Assembly: GCA_023614405.1 (NCBI GenBank)
Contig: CM042697.1
Span: forward strand, 471,244,792 to 471,308,791
Reading direction: 5' to 3'
Source: Avena insularis
Lineage: Eukaryota > Streptophyta > Magnoliopsida > Poales > Poaceae
DNA: 64,000 nucleotides
Part shown: positions 43,325-54,660 of the stretch, piece after piece
Layout: every line of letters begins with the position of its first letter
Position numbering within the stretch: the first letter of the stretch is position 1
Made by a program: the position numbers and the translations under genes
Notes under the pieces: generated by a model
Database searches by the model: none
What the model saw: only the letters and a program-made list of their open reading frames with translations
Told to the model about the DNA's origin: nothing

Positions 43325-45115
43325 CCTATAGCCCTGACAATGTAAAGACCCATCTCCTGAGACAGACCCAGAAGACCACGATGAACTAAGGACGACATGC
43401 GAGAGTCACAAAGGTGACCAAGACGATGATGCCACTGCTGAAAGGAGCTGGTAACAGAGGCGACGACCGGAGAAGAACTGACAGATGAAGTGGCAGCGGA
43501 AGGAACACGAAGCCAGTCTAACTCCCAAAGCCCTGAAGAATCACGGCTGCGAGGGCCAGCTCCAACCAGGGCTTGTGTGCGACGGTCCTGAACAACACAA
43601 GGATCAGCATCAAGAATGATGCGACAACCAGAGTCAGTAAGATGGCTAGCAGAGAACAGATTCATTTTGAGAAGAGGGACATGAGAAATATCAGGAACAG
43701 AAAAAGAAGTAGAAAGGGTACCCCGACTAGAAACAGAAAGAGAGGTACCATCAGCCTTGAAAACACGGACAAGAGAAGGGAGAGAACGAAGAGCGGACAG
43801 AAAACAAGACTCATAGGTCATATGAAAAGAAGCTCCAGAATCCAAATACCACGGATACGTACCTGACTGTGTAGAAGGTGGTGGTCACACAATGCCTGAA
43901 GAATCAGTCACAGAACCAGCAGTGCCTGTCGAAGAAGAGTCTGTAACAGCAAGCAAATCGCGAAGACTCCTGATAATGTCCTGATCGGAGAGAGCAACTG
44001 CTGAAGATCCGGAAGGAACCGACTGCCCACGAGCCATCTAATGCTGCTGACGTAAACTGAGATCCCGTGTATAACAGGTGGCCCAAGTGTGGCCATCCTT
44101 GTTACAGTAAGAGCAATAACGAAGAGAACCACGGCGACCCTGACCACGAGCCTGCTGGTGCTGACTTTGACCCTGAGACTGCTGGTGCTGACTCTGACCC
44201 TGAGGCTGGTGCTGACTCTAACCCTGACCTGGAGGAGTGGGAAGTATCGACGGCGGCACAGAGGACCGTGGCTGAGTCGGGAGAGCAGACGACATAGGAG
44301 GACCACGAGTAGCAAGCACAGAGGGAACCGCAAGAAGACCCGCACCACGGAGACGGATCTCCTTAGCCCGAAGCTCAGACAACACCTCAGAGAGCGGAAC
44401 ACGACCACGAGCATTCAGCTGAGCACGCCGGGGCTCAAACTCCTGGCGGAGCCGAGACAGAAACTCATAGATGTGGTGAAACTCCAAATCCGAGCGCACA
44501 ATCTGGCAGCATGAGCAGGTGCCACAAACAGCGGTACGAAGAGAGTCCAGCTGACGCCAGATAGCAGCACTCTGAGTATAGAACTCATCAATAGCGGAGT
44601 CACCCTGCTGAAGAGCATGCTCCTGGCGAACCACAGACAGGTAAAGAGCATCCCCAAACGGCTGATAGCGCTGGCAAAGATGTGCCCACTGAGCGGCAAC
44701 AGTAGGGAGACTCATGAACTCAGCAGCATACTGGGGCAGAACACTGGAGGTGAGAACAGCAGCAGCACGAGCATCCTCATCGACCCACTAAGTGTAGGCA
44801 GTCAGATATGACGATAGGCCTCGAGATCAGAAGAGTACTGCTTGAACTTCAGGTCATAAGCAGCAACAGCACTATCATCGGCACTCTGAGCAGCATCCTT
44901 GGCCTCCTGAGAGGCATCAGCGCCGAGAACAATCGGTGTCGGCGGAAGAGGAGCCACAAGAGCAGAGGGCACAGCGGACAGGAGACCTCGCCGGAGAGCA
45001 CACCACAAAGACGGAGACCGTGCATAAAGGCAGCGAAATCAGGGTAATTCGCACCATTGAAGATCACCGGGCAGCGAGGAATCGCAACATAACCCGATGC
45101 AGAAGAAATCTCTTC
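43258..45115 (-). pseudogene. Short-LTR copia gag, zinc knuckle and protease
   Basis: Minus strand, 5' to 3'. Gag N-terminus (PVIFNGANYPDFAAFMHGLRL) near 45060, frameshift, ADASQEAKDAAQSADDSAVAAYD, frameshift, then MSLPTVAAQWAHLCQRYQPFG to PTPPGQG and a TAG at 44218. A Gln/Ser/His repeat and the zinc knuckle CSYCNKDGHTWATC follow near 44100. Two more stops come near 44039 and 43890, then protease DSGASFHMT at ~43843 and the pre-integrase HHRLGHL domain. At least two frameshifts and three stops, so no functional polyprotein. Confidence 0.82.
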
Positions 45116-45193
45116 TTTTTTTCTCTTTTTTTTGGACCCGAGCTGCAGACAGAGGCCTGCGAAATTGAGGCTAGTCGGCGCGAGAGGCGGCAC

Positions 45194-45810
45194 CTAAAGG
45201 CCTGGGTAGGCCAATTCCGGCCGCCGGGGAGCGATTCCCGGTGACGACGACAACCGACGGTGGCGGAGCTCCGGCCAACTGAGAAGGATAACTGAGAGAG
45301 CTTCTGGGAGGAGCGTCTGGCAGGCGGGCGAGTGCGGGAGGGTAGGCGGGGGTCGAGCCAGGCGGGCTGGGCGGGAGCAGCCGGGCGGCGGCGGGCCGGG
45401 CGGGAGTAGCCGGGCGGCGGCGGGCCGGGCGGGAGCAGCCGGGCGTCTGGCAGGCGGGCCTTGGCGCAGGAGCAGGCGGGCGTCGGCGCGGGAGCAGGCG
45501 GCGGGCTCGGGCCAAGGAGCAGAAGAGCGCCGGGCGGAGCTAGTGCGCATAGTGTATGTGGGAGGTGCAGGATCTAGGGAGATCTGGCGTGCGCTGATCT
45601 GATCGAGGTCAGATCGGTGAAGGAGATCAGATCGAATTGAGTTCAGATCAGATCAAAGTCAGATCTGGAAACCGAACCGATCTGGAGACGAAACTGGCAA
45701 CGACAGCCAGGAACGAGGCGGCAACCGTCGGCGGCGACGACAGCAAGACCGTAGGCGACAGGGACGGTGGCGGCTACAGCAACGAAGTTGCGAATAGAAG
45801 GAGGCTAACC
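45194..45810 (-). other. GC-rich leader of the short-LTR copia
   Basis: Non-coding leader between PBS and gag. 45355-45455 contains a ~29-30-bp GC-rich tandem repeat with the core cgggcgggagcagccgggcg, roughly three copies. Both strands show long chance Pro/Arg-rich frames here because of composition. Confidence 0.6.
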
Positions 45811-45824
45811 TAGCTCTGATACCA
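45811..45824 (-). other. Primer-binding site of the short-LTR copia
   Basis: The minus strand reads tggtatcagagcta directly after the right LTR, complementary to initiator Met tRNA. Confidence 0.9.
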
Positions 45825-45949
45825 TGTTAGGAATATGCAACTTGTATTCCTCTGAGGACCAAAATATATAATACAGGTACAGGTGCAAATATGCAGGAAG
45901 CCCCCTAACATATGAGAAAACAACAATATACAAATATATACATCTAACA
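45825..45949 (-). repeat. 5' LTR of the short-LTR copia
   Basis: 125 bp, tgttagg to ctaaca, adjacent to the PBS. Confidence 0.9.
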
Positions 45950-46412
45950 GTCTTTCCTTCATTGTCTCCATAGACCCCCTGATGCACGAACCAGAACTAG
46001 TGATCACCGGGAGGGGGACCAACGCCACGGTGAAGGGGTTGTAGAGGACGAGGTTAGAGAGCTCGTTTGCCATGATAAGCCAATCATGGAAGGCACCACA
46101 GAGGGCCACGACCTGGCCGTGGGAGAAGCTGACCTTAAAAGTGTTCTCGGAGTCTAGAGGCTGCGGAGCATAGAAGCATGCAGCAGCATGATCCTGCTGT
46201 GGATCCCGTGACGGAAGAGGCTCATTCATCAAGGACACGAGCCACGGCGTGCGGCGAGGTGGGACACTGCCGGCGGCCGTAGAGGCAGTGCGCCACAGCG
46301 TGCAGACAGCTCGGAAGGCGATAGCCTCGGGTAGCTCGAGGAGATCCAGGATGCGGATCAGGAGATCAGTGGGGAGGTCTGACCAGCCTGGACTTGCATA
46401 AGGTCCTGTCAT

Positions 46413-46496
46413 TGTGAAAAAATCACGTTAAGGTATTATTCGAAGGAAAATACATGTTAGCAGATCTATATAGCCAGGCAAATAAGCCCGTGTACG
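46413..46496 (-). promoter_or_regulatory. Proximal upstream region of the 46412 F-box gene
   Basis: Conserved with 7280-7360, including gcagatctatatagccaggc. The ctatatag motif at ~46465 is a TATA-box candidate ~55 bp upstream of the ATG. A retroposon inserted at 46497 separates it from distal promoter sequence. Confidence 0.45.
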
Positions 46497-47392
46497 GCAT
46501 CTCCGAGTTTTCTTCCCCACGCGCGCAGCCGCCAGGAGGAGAGGAATAGAGATCTAGGACACCCGCCTTCCAACGCCGGCCTCCGGCGGCTCCCCCCGCC
46601 GACGACCTATGTCATCGGTGGTGAGGGGGGTCGCCGGATCCACGCGTGTGGATAGTTTTAGGCTAAAGTAGCTTCGTTTTTAGGCTGCCCATTGTCTTGG
46701 CTTGGGGGCGACGATGACGGCGTTTAATAAATTTTCTTCAGATTCCTCCCCGATGGATTTGGAGATCAGTCTATCCAAGCAAGGATGGTGTGACGGTGGC
46801 GGCATCCTCGTGGTGGATCTGTGTCCTCAGGCTCCACCGTTGCGGCGGCGTGTGCTCCAGCACCGGCGTGGAACCTGGGAGGTAGTCCAGGAGCGGATGC
46901 AGATTGTGGTCTGCATCGACGGCATATGGAAGATGGCGGATCGTGTGCTGGGTCCGTGGTTCGTGGATGGCAGGTGTGGCTTCCTCCTTCGACGTCTTAG
47001 TCGTGCGGGGGTGCTAGATCTGGAGCTCGATGGCGTGTCCGGGGTGTTGCCCCGGTCTGATTCGTTCAACGGCAATGGTTTCACCTTGGATGAGCCACCT
47101 TGGAGGTCCGCAAAGCTGCATGTCAGCGATGGAGCCGCTTCGAGCTCGGGTGAGGAGGTGATCCGTCATTCTTTTCTTTGGTGGCTGTTGTGGTGGTGCC
47201 AGAGACAGGTGACGGGTGTTGGCGTCAAGCTCAAAGGCTGTTTCGGCTTAGATTGTTTTCTTTCTTGGCTAGTGGTCCTTTGTGCAAAGGCTTGCGTTAT
47301 GCTGTCTTTTCAGATTTGTCAGGTCGGTGTTTACGTGACTTGTACTATGATGTTTATGATATATAAATGAGACACGTATTACCATGCAAAAA
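46497..47392 (+). mobile_element. Poly(A)-tailed retroposon, ~0.9 kb, with 16-bp TSD
   Basis: A perfect 16-bp duplication, aataagcccgtgtacg, lies at 46481-46496 and 47393-47408, and the right end is an A-run preceded by a polyadenylation-like region (atataaatgagacacg). These are marks of LINE-type reverse transcription. The internal 222-residue frame (46702-47370) has no recognisable domain and looks like chance coding in GC-rich DNA. It may be a non-autonomous LINE derivative. The paralogous upstream region at ~7351 is the empty site. Confidence 0.85.
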
Positions 47393-47408
47393 AATAAGCC
47401 CGTGTACG

Positions 47409-49324
47409 TTGCCCTATCAAACTAGCTAGTTAGTTCCCTTCCTATTTCCAATTTCCATACAACTCCAATTGGGAAACCGATTATGATTCGTGTAAGCTCT
47501 TGCTTGCTTTCATGAAAAATAATATCACCGTCATTGATTGAGCCATCGAAAGAGACCTGGGCCTGGATAATAAAATCCCATCGGAAGTTCTTGTTCATTT
47601 AACTAGTATGGTGGCTCTCGCAAATGCGAGGACAACTTCTCAAAAGTATATTTATTTTCAAAGGTTAACTATTACTTTTAATTTTATACATGGTAAATTT
47701 ACAGAAGTAATTCTATATACTTATTAATCCTCGAGAGTCTAATTAATTTTACCCAAACAAATTATTTTTACTTTCAAGATATAAATTGAGTGAGATCAGG
47801 TCATATGATAATGCATAACAAATACTCATAAGAATATTTTAGAATGGATACAGGTTCAAAGTATTAGGCAATGATAAGGTTCTAATGACTACTTGTTTTC
47901 ACACCTGGTACTAAAATTTTATATTTGTTTTGCTTTCATATTTCGTATGGCCAGCAGATTTTTTTGAAGCATCTATTATCATGGCCCTAATCTAGTCATA
48001 ATTGTACATGTTGGTTTGAAATCGGGATAAAGTTATTTTCATATAATTCATTAGCCAATCTTAAGTTTGAATGCCAATGGTTGTTTGTCCAAAACCGTCA
48101 TCAAGACATGTGGAAACATTACTATTTCCTAAAAAATTATGAGTTGACCATTCTTATGCAATTTCTTAAAACACCTAGAGTATGTGTCTATATGTACAAT
48201 ATATTAGTTAGGTTTGTACATTAAGCTAAGGCTTCAATTGTGTGTTACCTATAGTAACCATGCGAAGTAAGATTAATATGTGAGGTCAACACTTACTTTG
48301 TTATTTGCATTGTTATCATATATACAGTTAAAAAAAATAGAAGATATGTGTAGTAATATATGGGGTTCAGCCGTGTATTGGTTTGATGATGTTTAGATGA
48401 TCTTGGGATAAGAACTTATACTTTATTATGGATAATTAAAAAATATTAATTTACCTTTGTAGCATGTAGGCCAACTAAACATTAAGAATTTTCATTCTAC
48501 TTTATGCATATTCTCTAAGAACAATTATTGTTGGAGTATGCAACCATAAGGGTGAATATACAATCACGTGATTAATAATATTTTACATTGGTGTTTAAAA
48601 GCTTCTAGTGTGGATCTTTAAAGCTAATTATATCAAAGTAAAGCATGTTAATCTTTGTTTCAGTATTAGTTGGCTCATGTTTTCTTCCATTCGTGATTTA
48701 CTGGTGTATCGGTGATTTTTTTCATTTGTTTTGACATATTGTACTTTATTTAATGAATAAATAAAGTAATATCAATTTTCATAAAGGAAATTAGATTCTA
48801 ACAATGTTACTTAGAATTTGTGTGTTTATTTTTTGTGTTCTTTAATTAGCTTTCTAGTTATCTACTGGTTTATAATATAAGTGTCTAGTTACTAATTTGT
48901 ACATATCTACAATTCAGTTTGTAATGTATAGCCTAGGACCTTACCATGTGTTATTTTTTCCTTACCATGTATTTGTTTAGTTACTCTTGGGGCTTACATG
49001 TTGACATGGACATCTAAATTGAACGCAAATTGTATTGTTCAACTTTGAGTAGTCAACAACTAATGACATATAGTAGCTCTCGACAAAATTATCCATCCAT
49101 CACTATCAATTATGGATGTACTTGAAGCAGAGATGAATAAATATGGACATCAAGTATTATAAATTTTGAGTGGAAGACCCAAAAATAGCATGTATCGATA
49201 TGAACGCACATAGTTCAGTTTCACAAATATTTGGAAGAAATATACTATTAAAAACTTAATTATATAAGTTGAATGGTCTTGAAGGTTAGAACTGGATATA
49301 TCATTCATCTCGGTTATATTCAAG
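47409..49324. other. AT-rich intergenic DNA with Helitron-like start
   Basis: 47409-47600 continues the F-box upstream homology (also 7390-7490 and 7680-7740). From 47603 a Helitron-type 3' end appears. The rest is AT-rich without supported genes and may be Helitron interior; no 5' end was found before the copia LTR at 49325. Confidence 0.4.
47603..47630 (-). mobile_element. Candidate Helitron 3' terminus
   Basis: The minus strand reads ctcgcatttgcgag (a 6-bp-stem hairpin, 47630-47617), ten bases, then ctag (47606-47603) followed by host T. Hairpin plus CTAG-T matches plant Helitron 3' ends. The body would extend to the right for an unknown length. Confidence 0.5.
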
Positions 49325-51219
49325 TGAAGGGGTTCGTAGCATGGAAAACAAAAATTTTCTACCGCATACAAACAAACAAGCCAAGATCTATCTACTAGAT
49401 TATAGCAACGAGTCGATAGAATAACTCACCCTCGAAGATTCCAAAGTGTTTAACGAGAGCGGATTCTCGTGGGTGATGTAGTCGTACTCTTCCCGATCTC
49501 AAGATCGTGTAGACGATCCTTCCGGCGCTGCGTTCCGGCAGCGCTTCCGCAGTCGGTCACACGTTCGGTACTCGACGAAGACCTTCCTCTCCCTTATTCC
49601 AACAGGCATCAGAGGTTGTAGCACTCTTCTCACGATTCCGGCAGCACGACGGTGTGGTACCGGAAGTAGAGGGGAGATCTCGCAGGGCTTCGCCTTAAGC
49701 CGGAGCGAGTATGGTGGACTATGAGAGATCCTTGGTGATCTAGGGTTTAGACGCACCAAGGAGGAGAGGCTAGGCCGGTGGCTAGGGCAAGGGGATGCCC
49801 CAACTTGGCGGCGGCAGCAGGAGGTGGCGGCGCCGGCGGCTTGGGGCTAGGGTTTGCAGGGTGCAAGTTGTGTGTTCTGGAGGGGCAGCCCCGCCCCTCC
49901 TTATATAGGTGGAGGGGGCCGGCCAAGGGGAGGGGAGTCCCTCCCCAACTCGGCTTCCAAGGCCGGCGGTGGAGGGAGAGGGACTTCCTCCCGAAGTAGG
50001 TTTCCTACACTCCCTCCACCAAGCAAAATAGCCGTTTGACTTCAAACTAGGATTTGATTTATCCCTTTATTTCGCTCAGCGATGACACCTAGTACATGAT
50101 GCAACCATTCCAACTTGTTATGACACATTCATGTACCCTTCCCCTCCGGAGTGCCGGACCGGAACCTTCTAGAACATTCCCGATGAAAACACCAGAACCA
50201 TTCTCCATCCCCGAAACAGGACTTTCCTTATATGAATCTTATTCTCCGGACCATTCCGGATCTTCTCGTGATATCCCGGATCCCATCCGAGACTTCGAAC
50301 AACATCCGGTCTCTTACTCATCATTCCATAACAACTCAACAACGTCGAATCCTTAAGTGTGTCTCCCTACGGTTCGTGAATTATGCGGACATGATCGAGA
50401 CACTTCTCCGAACAATAACCAATAGAGGAATCTGGGAAATTCATATGGCTTCCACATATTTCTACGATTACTTTGTAATCGAATGAACCACTTTCATACG
50501 ATACCAATTTCCCTTTGTCTCATGATAGTTTACTTATCCAAGGTATTGATCGTCGGTATCTCTGCATACCTAGTTCAACCTTGTTACTGATAAGTACTCT
50601 TTTCTCGTTCCCGTGATATGTGATACCTTGTGAGCCAGTCACATGTTTGCAAGCCAATTAGATGACATTCCACCGAGAGGGCCCAGAGTATATCTATCTG
50701 TCATATGAATGGACAAATCCCACTCTTGATCCATGTGTCTCAACCAATACTTTCTGAACACTCAATGCCACCTTTATAGCCACCCAGTTAGGTGTGGTGT
50801 TTGATGTCATCAAAGCATCCTTCCAGTGATGGTGATAAGCATGATCTCATGATCGAAGGAATTAGGTTACTATGTATCTGAAAGCATATAGCAATTGAAC
50901 TATTAAAATGACTTGATCTTTATGCTATGCTTATCTATAGGAGTATGTCCATCATATCATTCTCCTAACGATATGATCTTGTTGTTAATAACATCTCAAT
51001 GTTCATGATAGGGAAACCACAATCATTTATTAACCAACAAGCTAGTATTATGAAGATGCTTTACTAGGGACTTCAATTTAAGTTTACAAATCACACAATT
51101 ATTAATGTTTCCTTGTTAATACTACTAGTTGAGTGCCCATGCGTTGCTACGGTCTCTATTAATTTTATACAACGTATTAAACATGATGCATATAAAAATT
51201 TATGTGACATAAATGATAC

Positions 51220-51310
51220 TCCATCCATCTCATAATTCTAGTTGTGGTTTTAGTTTAAATTTGAACTACGTGCACCTCTAAAAACTACTCGTTGCAATAA
51301 AATGAAGTTG
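51220..51310. mobile_element. Stowaway-like end inside the Helitron
   Basis: tactccatccatctcataat followed by tctagttgtggttttagttt resembles the 5' end of a common Triticeae Stowaway MITE. The matching right end was not found, so it is a truncated copy at best. Confidence 0.35.
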
Positions 51311-54300
51311 GTTTCCTACTTCCACTTTACCCACCTGTAGGCTTCGGCAGTATAAAATTGATAGGTCCATAGTATTTTAAAACAGTAAGATTTTTACTTC
51401 ATAAAATGTATGAAAATAAAAGCTACAATTTTATTATGTATTGCATATAAGGCGAAGATCAAGTTAATGATGTTAATTTTCTTTTATCTATGAAGATCTA
51501 CTCTCTAAGGTGCTGACATATTTTCTTACACCTATCTATGAGTAGCTCACATTTGAGAAAACACCTCCGGCAGCTCCCACATGTCAGGGTTAACTTCATG
51601 TCTGTTTCACCAACAAAAATCAATGAAGTAAACGTTCTTCTGTCAACAAGTCTACACAAAACCATACAACAATGACATGGTTCAAAAATTATGCACCCCA
51701 TCTCTCATATAACCCAGTTGTAAGGGTGTATATGCATAAAAAATTAACATATTTATGGAGCTAATAAAAAGTATGTTGTATATGAAAATCTAATTCAACA
51801 TAAATATTCTTTATCAACCCATAATCATCATAGTAGTTCATTGGTATTGTTAAAATTAATTTATATCAGAAGAAAACTAAAGCAAGAGAGATAGATCTGT
51901 GTGTGTGTGTGACTGGTGTCATGAGGAAGAAGACAACGTCTTTTATCTCAGTTTAATCAGTGGGTGTAAAGTGTAAACCATTGGTCGATTCAGAGGTTAT
52001 GAAACGATGGTATTTCCTCCATTGTCCACATACAAATCACAAATAACAAAAGCTCTTTAGCACTTGAATTGATGACTTGTAAAGACTATTTATACTCTTC
52101 CTTCAACAAAATAAATATTTGTACTCTATTATGCAAAATGACTGCGTACAAAGTCGTCTCTCCACCTAGAGACTACAATTTACAGCATGAATCTTTGAAT
52201 GTATGTCCATTCCCTGCTCTCTGAACCTCCCTATTTCACTTTCCATGATCGTGCTCCTTGTATTTCCTGCTGTTGCCAACATTTTCCCAAAATTCACAAG
52301 TAGTAGAGCTCTACAATGCAAAATTATTTCAGAAAGCCTAGTCAACTCTAATCTTCATATTTTTCTTCCTCAAGCCACTGTAATTCCTCATAGATGCTTC
52401 CCCTAATTTATCCTACAACCTCAGTAGCCAATCGTTGTTGTGGTTCAGTAGAAGTAAATGTTTGCTGCCTTGATTTAAACAGAAGATAACTGATTATTTC
52501 TTAAAGCTGTGACACTAACTTTTTTCCTACACTATTTCGTCAAATACGCCTTCTGTAAGATAAGTAGAACTGACTGTATCAAGAAAAACAACTTGAAGAT
52601 ATCACCATTAGAAGTTAAACCAAATGCATATGGCACTTACCTAGCACTGGGTGGAAATAAGAGTTGTCAAAACAAACGCCTCACATGATGGATATTTTAA
52701 TCGAACCGAGGTAATGTTGTCATGTATGTGAAATGTAAACATCGTGACTTGAAGACCATAATTCACACAAGAATATAGGAAAAGGTTAGTATTTCCAGAA
52801 TAATAAAAGCAAAAAAACTTCACCTTTAGTTACCTACTTACTGTTTCTTTTCATGCACAAGGTGCTATCTTGTTCCAAAGACTATATATCGAACACGGTG
52901 GATATTATAGACAATGGAGCAATGTCCACCTTCTCGTGAAAACTGAGAAAGAAGAAATCAGCCATGAGAAAGCCTAGACCTTTATAGTTAAAGTTACGGC
53001 TGAAAAGAAACTACAATACATTTGCAAGACATCGAAGCTAGAGGTCCACAAAATTAGGATGATATGCATGCAATATTGGGAAGCTGTAGTAGAAATACTC
53101 ATATGTAGTAAAAGGTTTGTGAATAAAGATGCTCCCAGAAGAGCTATGGATTTTGCAACCTTTTTCCTTACATTGAGAAGATGTAGGCAGTCACGTATCA
53201 CAGTAACCAACAAAAAAAATAAGCAAACAACTAAAAGGCATCAGGTTTGGTTATACAAGTCCGAAAATGTTTAATTTGTTGAGTATACCTAGTAATGAGA
53301 CTAATCTCCAAGAGATGATTTGCATGATTATGTAAATTTTTAAAACAAATCTAAAATTCACAATTTTCTTAATACATAAAGAGAATCTCATAGTTTTAAT
53401 GATTATGCCCGTGTTTTACTCTCTTTCAGCAGATACACTTGGTGTTGAGTTTATGAGAAAGTGAAAAATTCATCTGCTGTTTTTTACTGGTCTTAAAAAT
53501 ATTGTCAATCGTTATCAGAGAGGAATAGGAAGAAGGCTTGCACATTTGTCAGAACAGTCGTGGCACATAAATAATGGACAAGCGCCAAAATTATCAACAA
53601 TGCTACTCCCATATCTAGCAGCACATGATTGCCTGTTAAGCTAGATCAGATTCCCTAACATTGAAAAAAAATAGACGATCCTTTGCTCTCCCCTAAATAA
53701 AGGTAAAAAGAGAGAGATTGGAGCAATAAATTGGAGTTGGAGCTTACTTGCGTATACAGAATAGAGATGAGGATGTAGCACATAGGCTGCCAGCAAAGCC
53801 AAGTGGGAGCTTCGTGATGCCCAAACTTCGAGTCTAAACCATCACTCTGTAATTAACTACTGATTTTGTCCTCTCACACGGCTGACATACATATGAGAAT
53901 CAGTTCAACATTCATATCTGTTTTCTTTGGATAGCAAAGACACGGTACTATCTGAATGTCTGAAAGTACCATATCATAAGAAATGTTCTTTCAAGCTATC
54001 CTAGCCATATCAGGTCTATTGAACACTCCACGTTAAAACTTGATCATATAGCAATGTTTCATAATGTCACTGTAAGAACTCTGAAACTTGTCTGTCCAAA
54101 AATAATACCTGGCGCAAAATACTTCTATATCTTATGAGAATTGGTCGACGCTTAGTTTACCCGGCGCGAAATAGACTGGTATTGGATCCTAGTAGGCCGT
54201 TGGAGCATCATATCCACTCGCCCTTCTCCATCGTGGCCAGGCTCAAGATCCTGCGAAGATTCAACCGAAGGTAACCAAATGCATGTTCGTTTCAATCAAA

Positions 54301-54359
54301 AGATCAAGATAAACAAAGAATCAAAGAGCTGGAGCTTGGATCAGGGGCTTCCACGTATA

Positions 54360-54660
54360 GGCCCTCCAGGGTTAGTTTGTAACCTCAATGGGGGTCACGG
54401 TTGCCTCTCCCTCTGTTTGATATCGAGGACGTGCCGCAGCCACCATCTTCAACCATGCAAGGGCGTGATCTTGGGGTACCCCTCCTCGGCGGCGCCGGGT
54501 AAAGATCGGGGAGGGCCGGCCCTTGGAGGGCTCGATAGTGGAGTGGCTCAGTGTTTGGTCGCCCAGGGGACCGACGGCGGCATCGTGCCGAGAGTTGTGG
54601 CAGTGGTTGTCAGCACGGGGTTGAGCTGGATCTAGTGGCCGGAGTGAGGTGAGGATCGGG
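54360..54660. other. GC-rich patch in the Helitron, possible captured exon
   Basis: Open in both directions over ~110 residues, with a clear composition change from the AT-rich surroundings. No domain recognised. Helitrons often carry exon fragments, but no splice pattern or family could be established. Confidence 0.3.

Larger units (their letters stand above)
40600..45949 (-). mobile_element. Copia LTR retrotransposon with short LTRs, 5,350 bp
   Basis: LTRs at 40600-40730 (131 bp) and 45825-45949 (125 bp), both tgttaggaatatgcaac to catctaaca. A 4-bp duplication gtct lies at 40596-40599 and 45950-45953. The PBS is next to the right LTR, and a polypurine tract (complement of 40731-40741) is next to the left LTR, so the element reads on the minus strand. 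Gag and pol are recognisable in copia order but carry stops. It lies inside the coding region of an F-box gene. It is a different lineage from the two Angela-like elements. Confidence 0.92.
39818..46412 (-). pseudogene. F-box/DUF295 gene split by a copia element
   Basis: The ATG at 46412 begins MTGPYASPGWSDLP, then the F-box (LPTDLLIRILDLLELPEAI, FRAVCTLWRTAS) and early DUF295 (NLVLYNPF). The C-terminal part, 40599-39818, contains FYDKVVLSRSPSAGRTIALA, SFADCVYHRGRFYAVTM, YLVSTPWGRLLQL, ELKPDCIYFTTPRL and VWFTPSL with a normal stop. The copia element 40600-45949 lies between, flanked by gtct. Independently, one base is missing near 45980 relative to the 2398-3731 copy, shifting frame just before the insertion. 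Allowing for that base, the joined gene is ~414 codons, full length. Which lesion came first cannot be told. Confidence 0.85.

Noticed and set aside
45171..45550. Pro/Arg-rich ORFs of 114-118 residues
   Set aside because: They lie in the GC-rich tandem-repeat leader of a copia element; several frames are open at once because of composition.
46702..47370. 222-residue ORF that could be a gene
   Set aside because: It is contained within a poly(A)-tailed retroposon flanked by a 16-bp TSD and shows no recognisable domain.
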